Assembly: GCA_016647705.1 (NCBI GenBank)
Contig: CM028338.1
Coordinates: forward strand, 21,721,577 to 21,785,576
Direction of reading: 5' to 3'
DNA length: 64,000 nt
Origin: Eucommia ulmoides
Taxonomy: Eukaryota > Streptophyta > Magnoliopsida > Garryales > Eucommiaceae
This document shows positions 47,683-62,824 of the stretch, in pieces. The first letter of the stretch is position 1; the number at the start of each line of letters is the position of its first letter. A program made the translations under genes and the position numbers. The notes beneath the pieces were generated by a model. That model searched no databases. It had not been told where the DNA came from and saw only the letters and a program-made list of their open reading frames with translations.

Positions 47683-50600
47683 TGGTAGCGCGTAGATACA
47701 TTGCTACTTTCACCGCAAGTGTACTGGTCAAGTTTTAGTATAGATGGGGAAGAGTAAGGGCTGTCGTATCCACAGGTATTGGATTAGACGGTCGTTGAGT
47801 ACCACAATTATCATAAGCTAACTTTATTTAGGCGATAAAAATGTAGTTTTTGTAATAAAATATACTAATACTAAGTTAATTAAACTAATTATACTGATTT
47901 AGTGGTATGACGTTTATGAGAATTTATTGCCTAGGGATTAACTTCGTTCACTTAAATGTGTTTGTTTCAATCTAGTTTACATTAACGGCGTTTATCCTAT
48001 TCGATAATCTCAATATCGAAATCTCATTCACTACCTCTCCCGAGTGTAAAGTGAATGAATATGTGACTTTGTGTCAATACTGAAATCCCCCTCAAGTATC
48101 TATACGACACTTGGTCATATGAGTCTTAACCCAATGTCATGGATTGCAAACTTTCTAACTCCCTCCCGGGTTATTAGATCATTGCGTTGTGTTTAAACCC
48201 TAGTCCGAATCCGGGGTTACCTCTCCTAAGTGTCAAACTCCGTATTCTCAGTATATTATAACAAGTATATAAACGTGGAATAAAAGCAAACATAATTGGA
48301 TAAACATGAACAACTATTAACGAAACATATATTTTATATAAACGACGTTTTCGTGAATTATATTAAGCCGTAGACAATATATGTTTAGCTACATGTAACC
48401 CTATATACAACTAAATATGAACTAAACATATACAAACATTCAATAAAATCTATGAGAGAAATAGAGAAACGAGGAGACTAACTGTTATCCAAAGATTCAC
48501 CGCTAAAACCGCTCCGAGAATGCTTCCTCCTTCATCGCGTGGTGATCTTCTATTAGTCGAATGGCCTTGGAGCGCTCAAGACATTTGAAAATGCCAACCT
48601 CTTTTTTGGGGAGAATAGGGATGATATTTATAGGATTCCAAATATCTCAAAATATCCTAAAAATATCTTAACTGTCTGTAGAGTGACCGCTGCAGCGATG
48701 GGTTCATCGCTGCAGCGGTGGGATGATCATTGTAGCAGTGGCCTGCAGATGCTGGAAGTTTGCCTTTTTGCTCTTTTTCCACCGTTATTGCTCCGATATG
48801 ATCTTTTAAAGATCGTTTTAGTCCCTTTTTACCCAAATACCTATTTTAAGACAAAATAAATAAAAACGTATTAAAATATAACTGTTGGCCTAGTAGAATA
48901 CCTAAGAGGGGGGGTGAATTGGGTAATTAAAAAATCTTATCAGAATAAAACTTGAATAAATCAAATAATTATTTTTATTCCTAAATTAATTATTATCTTT
49001 ATAACACAGCAGAATAATATTATCAATATAAGTATACACTCAAACAACAAAAATAGCAAAGTAAATATTGCAGCACACCAAGATATATCCTAGTTCACCA
49101 AGCTACTCTTGGCTAGTCCAGTCCTCTGAGCCCTACGGAGATTCGCACCCACTAATTTTCAAGATCCCTTTAAAGATAGGAACTAAACACACACACCGAT
49201 TCTTTTACAGGCTTAGAATCAACCTTTACAATTTTTTTTTTCCAAGGCTCAGGAATAACCTCTATTTTTTACAGGCTCAAGAATAACCTATCTTTTTATA
49301 GGTTAAAGATTAACCTAATTCTTTTTATCACTAGGGCTCAAGAATCAAAACCTCCCCAAAATACTCAAAATATCCTTTTACCTGGTAAGGATTGAACCGT
49401 TACAAAATCACTCACAAACACGCAATTCTTATCTAGGAAGAATCACTACCTCAATCTCTTTACAGGAAGAGATTGAAACTTAACTACCCTTCATTAAATA
49501 TCCTCAATGATATTTAACCCATCACAACTCACCAATACAAAAATTGATGAGTAAATCTCACTAGGAGCTTCTACCACCCAAAATATATATAAACTTAATG
49601 AATATCCCAACTAGTGATAGAATTATGTGAGATGTAGAAATCTGATTTTAACAATATATGGGTAGCAAATTGGAGCACGTAATCAGATTCAAGAAATTGT
49701 TTGAAATAATATTTTCTTTAAAAATCAAAAATAATTTCTAAGATCAATTTTCAAAATACAATAATAAACAAGTAATAATTAATATGGAAAGATCTCACCT
49801 GGAATTCATAGAATTAATGGTGAAAATAATGTGGTTTCAATTTCGGTAAAAGCACAAATTGATCGCAGTTGATTATCAGAATCACTCTTAGAACAACTCA
49901 CAGTATCGTTGAATGATAACTCTTATAAACGCTCTCACAAAAAGACATAGAGTGATTTTATCTCTTAGAATGATTAGCTCTCTTAGAAAATTCGCAGGTT
50001 TATATAAGGGAACATGTAATCAGCCTCCTAACGGCTAGTTTACAAGTGTTATGACAATAAAATACACTTATAGACCCTGCATAACATGAGGACTTCATTT
50101 AAGTTCAATTTCACTTAATAACAACTTTTAAAACTCTCAATTAAATCCCCAAAGTATTTCTCAATCAAAACAAATAAGTATAAAATCCATTTTAAGTACC
50201 AAATTGAGAAACTTTAATAATTAATGAACCACATTGAAAGGATTTAATTAGTATATGAACCATATCTCAAATGTTAAGAATATCCCCAAAATCTCTCTCA
50301 AATCTTAACAAAAAATGACTACTTTTGGATTTAAAATCGGATAAACCAATATCTTGAAACTGCGCGTTCAATTAACTACCCAGTGGACTGAAGGATACTG
50401 GAAGTAGCCCATGCACTTGATCGGTCGACTCCTCAGTCGACTCGCAGATTCAGAGAGTTTGTCAAGCTTCCACCGGTCGACCGTTCTATCGACTCGCAGA
50501 TTCAGAGAGTTTGCCAAGCTTCTATCAATCGATCTCTCTGTTGACTCGCAGATTCAGAGAGTTCATCTTCTTTCTCCGGTCGACTCCTCAGTCAACTGCC

Positions 50601-52279
50601 CCCTCTTGAATCTCTTCACTGATCTCGTTTTTAACTTTCTTTCGTTTATAGTTTTGTCCCTTTATCCATATTTATATTCAAATAAACTCCACTAATACTC
50701 TTATATTCTATTTTAGTCATTCAAAAATATTTCTTTTTGATTCACATAGGAGCAAATAAATATACTCAACCAAAACACACATAAAAGATAAAATTCATTT
50801 TGTGCCGTGTGTGTATTCCTAAATGGGATATTAAGAGTTTATATTTACCTGGGTCGTTTTCCCTAATGTCTTAAAACTCTTCATACTTCTTCATCATCTT
50901 GATATCTTCATTTAGCATCCATTCACTTTGACATCTTCATTATTGGAACTTTAAATCACTGAAACACTTGATCAAATATTAGTTCCACCAAAACATCAAT
51001 ACTTAATTGTTCATCAAAATCTTGGGATCAACACTAACAAAATCGACTTGGTAATATATAGATAAATTACACCTATCAAATACTCCCAAACTTGGAATTT
51101 TGCTAGTCCTCTAGTAAAACACTTACACTAAAGTGAAAAACACAACTAAATTAACTAACATGAACAACCTAAACACAAACAATCTAAACATAATGATATG
51201 CGAGTTTTGAATTTAGCTTTCAACCAAAATATTTTTCTCTCAACAACCCCCAATCATATCGAGATCAGGTGGTAAAACGCACCATGTGATGTTCTAGAAT
51301 TTTGACATTCAATAATGGTAAACTCCATTCTAGATCATTTTAACGTGTGTGTGCGAAACTCAATAATATAACTATCCAACAATCAGATTGGATTATCTAC
51401 CAACGAAATTCATGACTTAAACCGTTAAGGGTTAGTATTTCTATACACTTAATAGGGTTCCACTCTCCACTAATGTAAGCTTCGAAGTTCAAAAATATCA
51501 ATAGGTCTTGGTTTGATTTGGAATATGGCCAAGGGTATATCGGGAATATAAAACGGGTTAACGTTGTTAACTTAACGATACACAAGGCACAACGCTTGGC
51601 ACAAACTCACACTCGAAACCCCATAGATAAATTGGAAACAACCCCGAACAATCATTTAAGACCGACGTACTCACTTTGTCAAAAGAAACGGAAATTGAAC
51701 TATATTTACATATGTTTTTTTTTAACGAACCACACCCCCAAACTTATTTGATTATTTCAATTTCATGTGTGTGATTAAAACAAAAGAAAAATGACAAGTG
51801 AGTACTCGAATACCGAACCATTCAAAAGTTCACCCTAAACCCAACCGCTCACTTCAAGTAGCATACACGAATGCTACTTGATTCGCTCAAATTGTGCCTT
51901 CGGCTCAACGATGTTGGTTTAGAAAAAGTTCAATTGGCCAGGGTATTTGTTATGTGTTTAGAATTGAAATGACTTACAGGCTTCGATAGGGTAATAAGGG
52001 ATAAATGATATTACATGGTAAGCTTCAAAGGCTTAAGCGATCAAAATGAATGCCTAAATCATCTCTTGAACTACCTTACCTAGAATTTTGCCTCAAGTTT
52101 CCCTTCAATCAAGTTCTAGAATCCTTAAATTGTCATGAATTTGGCTAATGGATAATTGACCTCAAATCAATTGAATACCTATACATTGAGTTTATGTGCT
52201 CAGGCCAATTAGGATCCACAATAACTTTTACCAAAATGACATGCCAAACACACAAAACACACATGAATGGGCATTACCC
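47683..52279 (-). mobile_element. P-family element B, 5'-truncated, with SIRE solo LTR inside
   Basis: Minus strand: internal region (52279-51079), purine-rich tract (about 51095-51079), 3' LTR 51078-47683 interrupted by the SIRE solo LTR. LTR start TGATAGGTG, end GCTACCA; net length about 1.25 kb, because LTR bases next to the solo LTR are missing. U3 palindromes at about 48685-48745 have TGCA cores (ACCGCTGCAGCGATGG). The internal region is non-coding and breaks off at 52275-52280 against a Tat LTR in the opposite orientation. Confidence 0.8.
48883..51033 (-). repeat. SIRE solo LTR, minus strand
   Basis: 2151 bp, TGTTGGCC...GATCAACA on the plus strand, i.e. the reverse of 7190-9301. Flanks ATAAC (48878-48882) and CTAAC (51034-51038) agree at 4 of 5, a slightly decayed TSD. 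The GTCGAC minisatellite lies at about 50420-50600 with three units of GACTCGCAGATTCAGAGAG. Confidence 0.88.
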
Positions 52280-54621
<2,342 letters not shown>

Positions 54622-54623
54622 GC

Positions 54624-54641
54624 TGGTGACTCCGCTAGGGA
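54624..54641 (+). other. Primer binding site, tRNA-Arg type (Tat, plus strand)
   Basis: TGGTGACTCCGCTAGGGA, two bases after the LTR end GCGTCA. Same arrangement (LTR-CA, GC, site) as the other two Tat copies. Confidence 0.8.
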
Positions 54642-54949
54642 TAATTAAAGGGTTAAGCCTACTATGTCCAAATAAGTCCAACTATTCCATGTTCGAATGT
54701 TATGTTTTATTTTGTTATTTTTTACTCATATATTTGTAAATAAGTATTGAGTTTGTTGTAAGAACACAAGATAGGAAAATTGATCCCAGAAAAGCAATTA
54801 TGGTTCCCCCATCCAAAATTCGATCTTTACTCGCTGTCGGGCCTAAACTCATTCTAGGATTACATCATAAGGTAATCTTGAATCTTCCCACCCTAGGAGG
54901 TGCCTGTTCCCCCATCCAGTGGAACTCCCGTGACTAAATCACTAAATCG

Positions 54950-56771
54950 TAACCTTCTAAGTGTTGGGATGGAGAACTTAGTACCGAATCCAAACCACGT
55001 CAGCCCGAATTTTGCGGTACCAGTCTACTACGGACCCTAGATGGGCCCTCATCCCTTATCCTATGGAGTGCTAGCATATCCCAGCAAGGGGCATGTCTAT
55101 CAGACCTTACCCGAGGGCCCAGCCCCATCTGTACCGTAGATATTCATTCACCAAGAGAGATTTGTTGCTCTCTCTAACGATTTGAATGCCAATTAATTTG
55201 CCCCGACCATTGAAACTAAAAAGAGGGAAGAAGATGGGCCCTCTCTAGCCTAGGTTATGAAATTAGAAAGAACAATAGAAGAACTGAAATAGGAAAATCC
55301 ATATAGAAAAATAACGTACAAGGAGCTGTTAGCACTACCCTGGGTGGTGTACCCAGAAATCTTCGTAGTTCTAGAGTTCACGAAGTATGATGGTACTGGC
55401 CCCCTAGAGTAGCATGTTAACATATAAAAGGAGAAATTGGGTGTTTATGCTTGGAATGAAGACCTCTGCTTGAAGATGTTCTGGAGATCGTTGAAAGGAC
55501 CAACTTTCAACTAGTATATGACCCTGGACCTATCGTAGATCAAGACCTTCGAGGATCTGGTAGAGGTTTTTTGTGAGTAGTATGTGTACAATAAGAATGC
55601 TATGTCATATTGCAATACCCTCTACCAAATACTAAAGAAGAAAGATGAAAGCTTTTGGAGGTACATTGCCCATTGGAGGAAGGAGGCTGCCAAAGTTGAC
55701 CCTAGGATGAGCGATGAGGCTCAGTTAGAGATATTCAAGTTAATTTAGATGCCGCTGTTCTATCACGATATTTTGAGCATAGCAGTGGCTTCTTTCAGCG
55801 ATGCAATCAAGCAAGCCGAGGTGATGGAAGAATGAATAAGGAGTGGAAAGATTGAATAGGGCTCGCTCGATCTAACGAATAAGTAACTCTACCAAAGAAG
55901 AAAGAGATTGAGGTAGTTGTCGTTATTTACCCCCAGCAAACCCTTCACTAAAATAACCCCTAAGTTTCCTATTCCTGAAACTATCCGAACCAAAACAACT
56001 AGTACTGCAACTATCTTCCACAAAATCGCCAAAACCAATATTATCCCCAGAACCAGCCATATTCCCAAAGTTGTTCCCGCTACTACCAGAACGTGCTTCC
56101 CCTTACCAAAATCACACACTCTAAGATTATTCCCAAGCCTAGCAAACACCCGCTTACCATACCTATCAGCTAAAGTAGAAACCCCCACCTTAAATCCCTA
56201 ACTATACCCTAAAGCCAGGGACCTAATACCACCCAGGCTATCCACATCACACTACTAGGGGGAACTTTCAGAACGATGACAAGGAACCACTAGACCTTTT
56301 GGTATCAATCACCAAGCAATACTGGAGTTGTTTGAAGTAGGGGATACTGACACCCCTTCCATCCTATGAGCCTAAGCCTTGAACTAAAGCGGCTTATTTG
56401 AATGCTTTCTATGAGTACCACTCGGGATCCAGATGACATACGAACGAGCAATGCTATTACTTGAAAAATAAGATTCAGGAGTTTATACAGATAGAAGCCA
56501 TCACATTTCCTAAAAAGCCTAAGACTGGTGTGCTAAGCTGTCAGCTGAATCAGCTACTTGAACATGTCCCCTTAGGAAGTGGCACTAATCTGATTCTTGC
56601 GGAGGAGATCGAGAAATAAATAATTGTAATTGATATCGATGGTATTTGTTTACATCCTGAGGTTCTTGATGCAGGGATCGAATTGTATCTAGAAGAGGTG
56701 GCCAAAAAGGTGGAGAAATCTTTGGTCTTGTCTTGTTCTATTCAAAAATCGGTGGAAAGTCTCAATAAGGT
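54950..56771 (+). pseudogene. Tat gag, plus-strand copy, broken
   Basis: Recognisable in order: LEFTKYDGTGPLE (about 55375), AWNEDLCLKMFWRSLKG (about 55450), FEDLVEVFCE (about 55545), LYQILKKKDESFWRYIAHW (about 55620), ASFSDAIKQAEVMEE (about 55790) and a zinc-binding stretch YEYHSGSR*HTNEQCYYL (about 56410), where Tyr replaces the first Cys. Many in-frame stops (TAG for the usual Trp or Gln codons). Continues to the KSVESLNKV stretch, where palindromic element 2 is inserted at 56772. Confidence 0.8.
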
Positions 56772-57817
56772 TGATAGGTGTGAAACACCTATCTATTTCT
56801 AAACAGGATTTGTTAGTTTTTAAGCATTTTAGTTATATTTAATCGTGTTTTAATGTGTTTTAGTGTAGAACAGGTGAAAGGATGTTAAAGGGCAAGAAAC
56901 AAGTGAAAACGGTGGAGAAACGGTAAACAAAATGTGCAAAATAGGGTTTCGGTGATTGAAGACCACCGCCTAGGTGGAAAAGAGGCAGAATGTTGGAGTG
57001 TTGAAAGGCTGAACCACCGCTTAGGCAAGAAAACGACAGATTGTTATGCCAGTAGCCACCGCCTAAGCGGAAAAACCACCGCTTAGGCGAAGTTACCGAC
57101 AGAAGTTAATCGACTTAAGTCCACCGCCTAAGTGGTGAACCACCGCTTAGGCGGTGATATTTTGTACAAAAATATCTATTTTCAAATATTTTAAGATATT
57201 TCCAAACCTTACCTATTTAACCCTTTTCTCCACCAAACCTTAGAAATGAGATAGACGTGAGATGAGGCTCCGGTTGACATCTTGAGAGCTCTCCTTCCAC
57301 CTTAGTTAGGTTTAGGTAATTTAGGAGGTAGATTAGATTAGTTTAGGAGGTGTTATTGGCCAATCCTTGAAGAGCTAGAAGAGGAAGTTCATCAACGGAG
57401 AAGAAGAAGCTTGGGAGGATTGTTCTTTGGCGAAAGTGGACCACTCCACTTTGAGATTTGGCTTTTCTTCTCTCTTTTCCATCTTTGTACTTAATTTTTA
57501 TTGTCGATGATGATGATCTCCTCTTGATTTAAATGTTGTATTGGTTAAGAACATGTTAGTGTAATTTAGAGATTAGTTAGGGAAAGGTGTAGTTGTGTAA
57601 ATACTCATTTGGTTCAATATACGTTTCTTTAACGGTTGTTGTTTTAAGTATGATTGTGTTTATCGTTTGATGAAGATCTTAATATGCTTGTAATGGTATT
57701 AGGGTTGGATTTGAGAATCTAGGGTTTGACACTCGGGAGAGGTAACCCTGGATTCGGACTATGGTAAACACATCATTATGACCTAACGACCCGGGAGGGC
57801 GTTAGTTAGTGTGCAAT
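56772..57817 (+). repeat. Left arm of palindrome 2 (U3-side part of LTR)
   Basis: 1046 bp, matched by 59718 down to about 58665. Palindrome cluster 56965-57155 with CTAG/CTAA/TTAG cores (CCGCCTAAGCGG, CCGCTTAGGCGG). Stops abruptly in GTGCAAT. Confidence 0.85.
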
Positions 57818-58221
57818 CTCGGGATTGAGAATTAAGAATTCCAAACTTCTTCATCTCTTCTCACTCTGCTTGATCTCAATAACACTATGAAACAAAAATA
57901 AAAATTAAAAACAAAACAAAAATAAATGTCAGGATTAACACCCGACTACTTAGTCACAATATCAACTTAGAATTCACACTAATCCCACGTCAATAACACC
58001 AAAAACTTGGTGCGTTGACAGAACTAGGATACGATACATTTGGTTTTCCTATTTAAAACTTAAGTTCTGAGCCGATACCGCATTTCTTTTGACAATATTC
58101 AAATAAAATTCAAACTAATCCCCGGCAACGGCACCAAAAACTTGGTAGGCGTTGACGGGAACAGAATTTAACAATATTCAAATAAAATTCACATTAATCC
58201 CCGGCAACGGCGCCAAAAACT
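57818..58221 (-). other. P-family leader with repeated primer sites
   Basis: On the minus strand: LTR end at 58222, AGTTTT, then TGGCGCCGTTGCCGGGGA (58215-58198), a perfect tRNA-Asp-type site; a second, TGGTGCCGTTGCCGGGGA (58135-58118), 80 bp further; and a weaker TGGTGTTATTGACG-type copy near 58001. The first two are embedded in the same AACTTGGTAGGCG...TTAATCCC context. Confidence 0.85.
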
Positions 58222-59718
58222 TGGTAGGTGCGATTTTGTGCACGCCTACTTATGCTCGCAAGTATACGAGGTCTAAAGTTTTAATATAGTGGATCTTTGA
58301 AGATCAGATATCATTCCCACAGAGAAAAGTGTGAATAATGGAATTGAATACCGCAATTGATATAGTCTCATGTTATCCTGACGACGGAAGACATGAATTG
58401 AAATTAAACTAAGCTAAACTACAATTAGTGGGTTAATTCTAACTAGGTTGATTAATTAGGGATTGATTTCGTTCACTTAATACACATTTGATTTCGTTTG
58501 GTTAACAATAACGGAGTTTAGGTATCCAACAATCTCGGTTCGTAAACTCCTCCGCCACCTCTTCCGAGTGTGAGACGAGGGAATACGCGACTTCGTGTCA
58601 ACGAAGAGATCTCCCTCAATGTCTTAACGACTCTAGGCCACGTGAGTCTTGACCCAACGTCATCGATTGCACACTAACTAACGCCCTCCCGGGTCGTTAG
58701 GTCGTAACGATGTGTTTACCCTAGTCCGAATCCAGGGTTACCTCTCCCGAGTGTCAAACCCTAGATTCTCAAATCCAACCCTAATACCATTACAAGCATA
58801 TTAATATCATCATCAAATGATAAACACAATTGGACTTAAAACAACAACCGTTAAAGAAACGTATATTAAACCAAACGAGTATTTACACAACTACACCTTT
58901 CCCTAACTAATCTCTAAATTACACTTACATGTTCTTAGTCAATACAACATTTAATCAAGAGGATATCATCATCATCAACAATAAACATGAAATACAAATA
59001 TGGAAACAAGGGAATAAAAGCCAAATCTCAAAGTGGAGTAGTCCACTTTCGCCAAAGAACAGTCCTCCTGAGCTTTCTTTTCTCGCTTGATGAACTTCCT
59101 CTTCTAGCTCTTCAAGGATTGGCCAAGAACACTCTTTACAACTAATCTAATCTAATTCCTAAACTAATCTAATCTAACTAAGGTGGAAGAGAGCTCTCAA
59201 GAACAACCAAGCCCTCTCCCACGTCTAAGGAGTGTCTAAGGTCTCTTTAGGTTTGGTGGAGAATGGGGTTAAAATGAGGGATTTGGAAAATATCTTTAAA
59301 ATATCTAAAAATAGATATTCATGTGCGGAGTGTCACCGCCTAAGTGGTGGTTCACCACTTAGGCAGTGGACTTAAGTCGGTTAAGTTCTGTCGGTAACTT
59401 CGCCTAAGCGGTGGTTTTTCCGCTTAAGCTGTGCATGCTGGCATAACAATCTGTTCTTTTCTCGCCTAGGCGGTGGTTCAGCCTTTCAGCACTCCAACAT
59501 TCTGCCTCTTTTCTGCCTAGGCGGTGATCTTTATTCACCGAAACCCTATTTTGCACATTTACTTCACCGTTTCTCCACCGTTTTCACTTGTTTCTCGCCC
59601 TTTGACGTCCTTTCACCTGTTCTACACTAAAACACACTAAAACACAATTAAATATAACTAAAATGCTTGAAAACTAATAAATCCAGTTTAGAAATAGATA
59701 TATTTTTCACACCTATCA
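58222..59718 (-). repeat. Full P-family LTR of palindrome 2
   Basis: 1497 bp, minus strand, TGATAGGTG...CTACCA. Palindrome cluster about 59335-59525 mirrors the left arm; single copy of the ~196-bp block. TATA-like CTATTTAACC on the left arm has a decayed equivalent here (near 59270). Confidence 0.85.
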
Positions 59719-60078
59719 AAGGTCCCATGGTACTATGCGATTGTCACTAAAACTAGAGAAAAAGAGGAATTGCCAATCTCAATAGGAGACACTAGAAAAA
59801 TTACTCAGTTTGGGAGGGTGTACATGCCACAATATTTGATTAAAGTTCCTATGAGAAAACCAAGAGGAGTTCTAAAAAAGCCGATGTTAGAACAGGAGGC
59901 TCAAGACTTCTTAAAGGCGATGAAAAATTCAAATACAAGATAGTAGGGCAACTCAGCAAAGTGCCAACGCAAATATGGATGCTCTCACTACTTTGCCACA
60001 TAGACAAAGCATTCAATGCACATACTATCAAGAATTTATTGCTTAAGATGACATGTAAGTGGCGGATGCAATTTATCA
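59719..60078 (+). pseudogene. Tat protease-region fragment
   Basis: Continues the Tat frame after the AAGGT duplication: TKTREKEELPISIGDT and EQEAQDFLKAMKNS-like pieces match 36316-36150 of the minus-strand copy (SISIGETSR, EQEAQDFLKATKNS). Ends near 60078. Confidence 0.65.
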
Positions 60079-61775
60079 AGATATTTTCATCAAAATATCT
60101 TAGGGTTAACTAAAAACCTTGAAATCCAACTATCGGTTAGAAGGCAAACTAGCCCAATTTAATTTAAAATCAACTTGATGTGTGATCACCAAATCATGAG
60201 TCATCAATACGCATTAAAGGAAAGATGACACTTCGAGACCAAATACATTGCACCTTGAAAATATTAATGGCAACCAAACCAAAATAGTGAAACTAACTGC
60301 TACTTAGTCCCTAAACCGAACCGGAAGTGTCACTTCATGCCATTAATGCACCCATGTGCAACCAATCATATTCAAGGGAGTGTAATAATTTCTAATGATT
60401 ACCAATCATTACTAGTGATTTCTAATCATTACCAAATCTAGAAAAAGATTTGGTAATCATTACCAAATCTTTAAGAATCTTCCACAACCTAAAATTCATC
60501 TAAAGCTGATCGAAACCAATACAAGAGAGTCTGTCTCCTAGGCTAAACAGTCCCCAATGTATGGACTAGAATGTCCAGCATATGGCTGAGTGCGTAGGCC
60601 CTTGGCCTATCAATAGAGGTGGCTTACTTTCATTTTGAACAAGTCTTGGAACCCTAGCTTCTCTCTTTAAGCTCAAGCTACTCTCTTAGATGCTAGGATT
60701 CTCAAGCATTTCTCTTGAATAACACCGTTATTCTACTAAAATTTGGTCCTAGAGGGTGTTCTTGAGATTCTTGGAGCAGGAACTCAAGAAGTTGACGGTG
60801 ATCGATCAAGTTCAAGCCATGATGATCAAAGAAGGATAAGAATGTTACTTAGTTAGGAAAAGACCACTCCCCTAAACTATGTATGTGTCTTGAACATCTA
60901 TTAATCTTGTCTTAATTTTATGTATTCTGGTTGTAAATAGTAGAATCATGTAGTATCTATGCTTTACTTTCATGTATATAACACATATAACCTATAACCA
61001 ACTAAATAAAGTTTATTTTTTTGTTACAATCATCAAACCATGTCCATTTCATAAAAAATCATCTCAAGAACATCAAGAAAATCTAAGAACATATTAAGAT
61101 CATATGAGGACCCAAATCATTCGAGAACATGTTAATAACATGTGGGGATTCAAACAAAATACCTATCACACCATGAGTTGTTCATAGTCTCTACGATTCT
61201 CTCAAGAACACTTCAAATTGACTATTTACTAACTGTTAATCCAACCATATAACTGTTAATAATAAATTTAGTTTCCACGAAAGGTTAAGATCATAGTCTA
61301 GCACTAAGTCTTCCGACTAGTGGACTGGTACCTATATATATATACACACACCACACCGACAGACCATTGTGGCTAAAAACTAGGGATAAAGGGAGTTCCT
61401 CTATTCTTTTAGGGATATATATGATTCCTCTTCATATTTTTTTTTTGTTTTTCTTAGTTATGAGTAGGACTGGTCTAAATATATGGTATTTCTTTTCATT
61501 TTCAACTAACAACTCACACCCTAACACTAACTTGTCTAAACAAAAGAGTTTTGTTAAGGTGTTCTTGACAAAATCAAAGAGGTCATATCCATATCATGTT
61601 GTGAATTATGTAGTGTTTAATAACTAAAATCAACTAAAATAATCTAAAACCCAACCAACTAGTAATCACCTTAACATAAACGAACTACATGATGACTTGA
61701 TACTCATTAATTTGAGATACGTAGGCAACACAAGTGCGGGTTCGATCACATATCTAAATAATTTAGTTTTAGTTT
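60079..61775. other. Unclassified, LTR-like sequence
   Basis: No coding frame. 60385-61020 looks like an LTR: a purine stretch CAAGGGAG before TGTAATAATT (about 60388), a hairpin at 60424-60464, a TATA-like CTATCAATAGAGG near 60607 and an AATAAA-type polyadenylation signal near 61006. No second copy or target duplication was found, so the family and limits are open. 61080-61775 holds nothing I can name. Confidence 0.3.
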
Positions 61776-61966
61776 TGCATGCTGGAACTATATGTCGACC
61801 TGACTCCTTGTGAAAACAAGGATATGTAGGAAACATATATAAGTTTCGGTCTCTTGAAATATATAAAAACATTTCATTTAGTATAGCTTGCATGTTGGAA
61901 CAACATGTTGACCTGATTCCTTGTGAAAACAAGGATATGTAGGAAGCCTATATAAGGTTCGGTCGG
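61776..61966 (+). repeat. ~113-bp tandem repeat in Tat/Ogre-like LTR
   Basis: TTGCATGCTGGAAC... and TTGCATGTTGGAAC... start at about 61776 and 61889. Both continue GACCTGA, then TCCTTGTGAAAACAAGGATA (which contains an inverted repeat) and GTTCGGTC or TTTCGGTC. Confidence 0.8.
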
Positions 61967-62480
61967 TTATATTGTTGTTTCTTATAAACTGTTATTGGGT
62001 TGTCACTGCCTAGAATAGCATAGATTAGTGGAGTTTAATGCTTTCATTATGTCAAAAGAATACAAAAATATTTTCATTCCAATATGCTTTAGGTATAGTT
62101 GCATATAGATAGTCAAACCATTTACCAGGTTTAATCATGTATAAAAATACATAAAAAAAAAGAAAGAAAAACTTTAAGAAAGGAAATTATTTTGTTTAAT
62201 TAAATCAAAGAAAATTACTTGGGTATTGTTTAACATTGAATATTTATTTAGACTAAGGTACCATTGACAGACGAGTATCTTGGGGGTACGTAAAATCTTC
62301 CCCAACCATAACCGACTCTCGAACTTTTTGAATATCTCTGGTACATAGACCTTTACAAGTCAAAACATGGGCCATTCTCAAAATGAACAGATTTGAACGA
62401 CTTAGAGAGAGAAGAATCAAACTTGTTTCCTCTTCTTCTTGTGCTCTACTTTTTCCGCTATCAAAATCCGAAGTACGTCA
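61967..62480 (+). repeat. End of a third Tat/Ogre-like LTR
   Basis: Matches the other Tat LTRs in a short block (TAAGGTACCATTGACAGACG at about 62256 compared with TAAGGTACTATTTTCTGACG at 54315) and ends ...AAGTACGTCA beside the primer site. The start of this LTR is not defined. Confidence 0.6.
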
Positions 62481-62482
62481 GC

Positions 62483-62502
62483 TGGCGACTCCGTTGGGGA
62501 CC
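62483..62502 (+). other. Primer binding site, tRNA-Arg type (third Tat copy)
   Basis: TGGCGACTCCGTTGGGGACC, two bases (GC) after the LTR end. Confidence 0.8.
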
Positions 62503-62824
62503 ATTAGAGTGTCGTCCATAATAATCCACTTAAAAATTACTTTTCAAAAAATCAAATTTCCTTCGCCTTTAAACAAACAAAAAATCCACCTCAGACAAAC
62601 ATCTAAAAATAGCCTTTGCCGAACAATTATCCTAAAGCTCATATGCTAGAGATATTAAGATGGGATTGACATCACGTTACCATGCCAGGATGCAATAGAC
62701 AATAACCGCTTTGAAGAAATCCACAGACGAAAAGAACCCGTGACCTTTTCTCAGGAAAATTAAGCAAGAACCCGTATCTCCACCAAGGAACTAAGAAGAC
62801 AAATCCTTTGACTTTATAACAGAA

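Larger units (their letters stand above)
56772..59718. mobile_element. Inverted-LTR palindromic element 2, TSD AAGGT
   Basis: Left arm: first 1046 bp of a P-family LTR on the plus strand (56772-57817, TGATAGGTG...GTGCAAT). Then, in reverse orientation, leader with three primer-site-like units (57818-58221) and a full LTR (58222-59718, outer end CACCTATCA). Exact target duplication AAGGT at 56767-56771 and 59719-59723. The same Tat sequence without an insert is at about 36355-36385 on the minus strand (ACCTT at 36363-36367). The arms are very similar (for example AACAGGTGAAAGGA and GGTGGAGAAACGGT shared at the same distances from both ends). No coding sequence. Confidence 0.9.

Noticed and set aside
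58118-58215. tRNA-Asp gene fragments (TCCCCGGCAACGGCGCCA)
   Set aside because: Only the 3' terminal ~18 nt including CCA are present, directly beside an LTR. They are primer binding sites.
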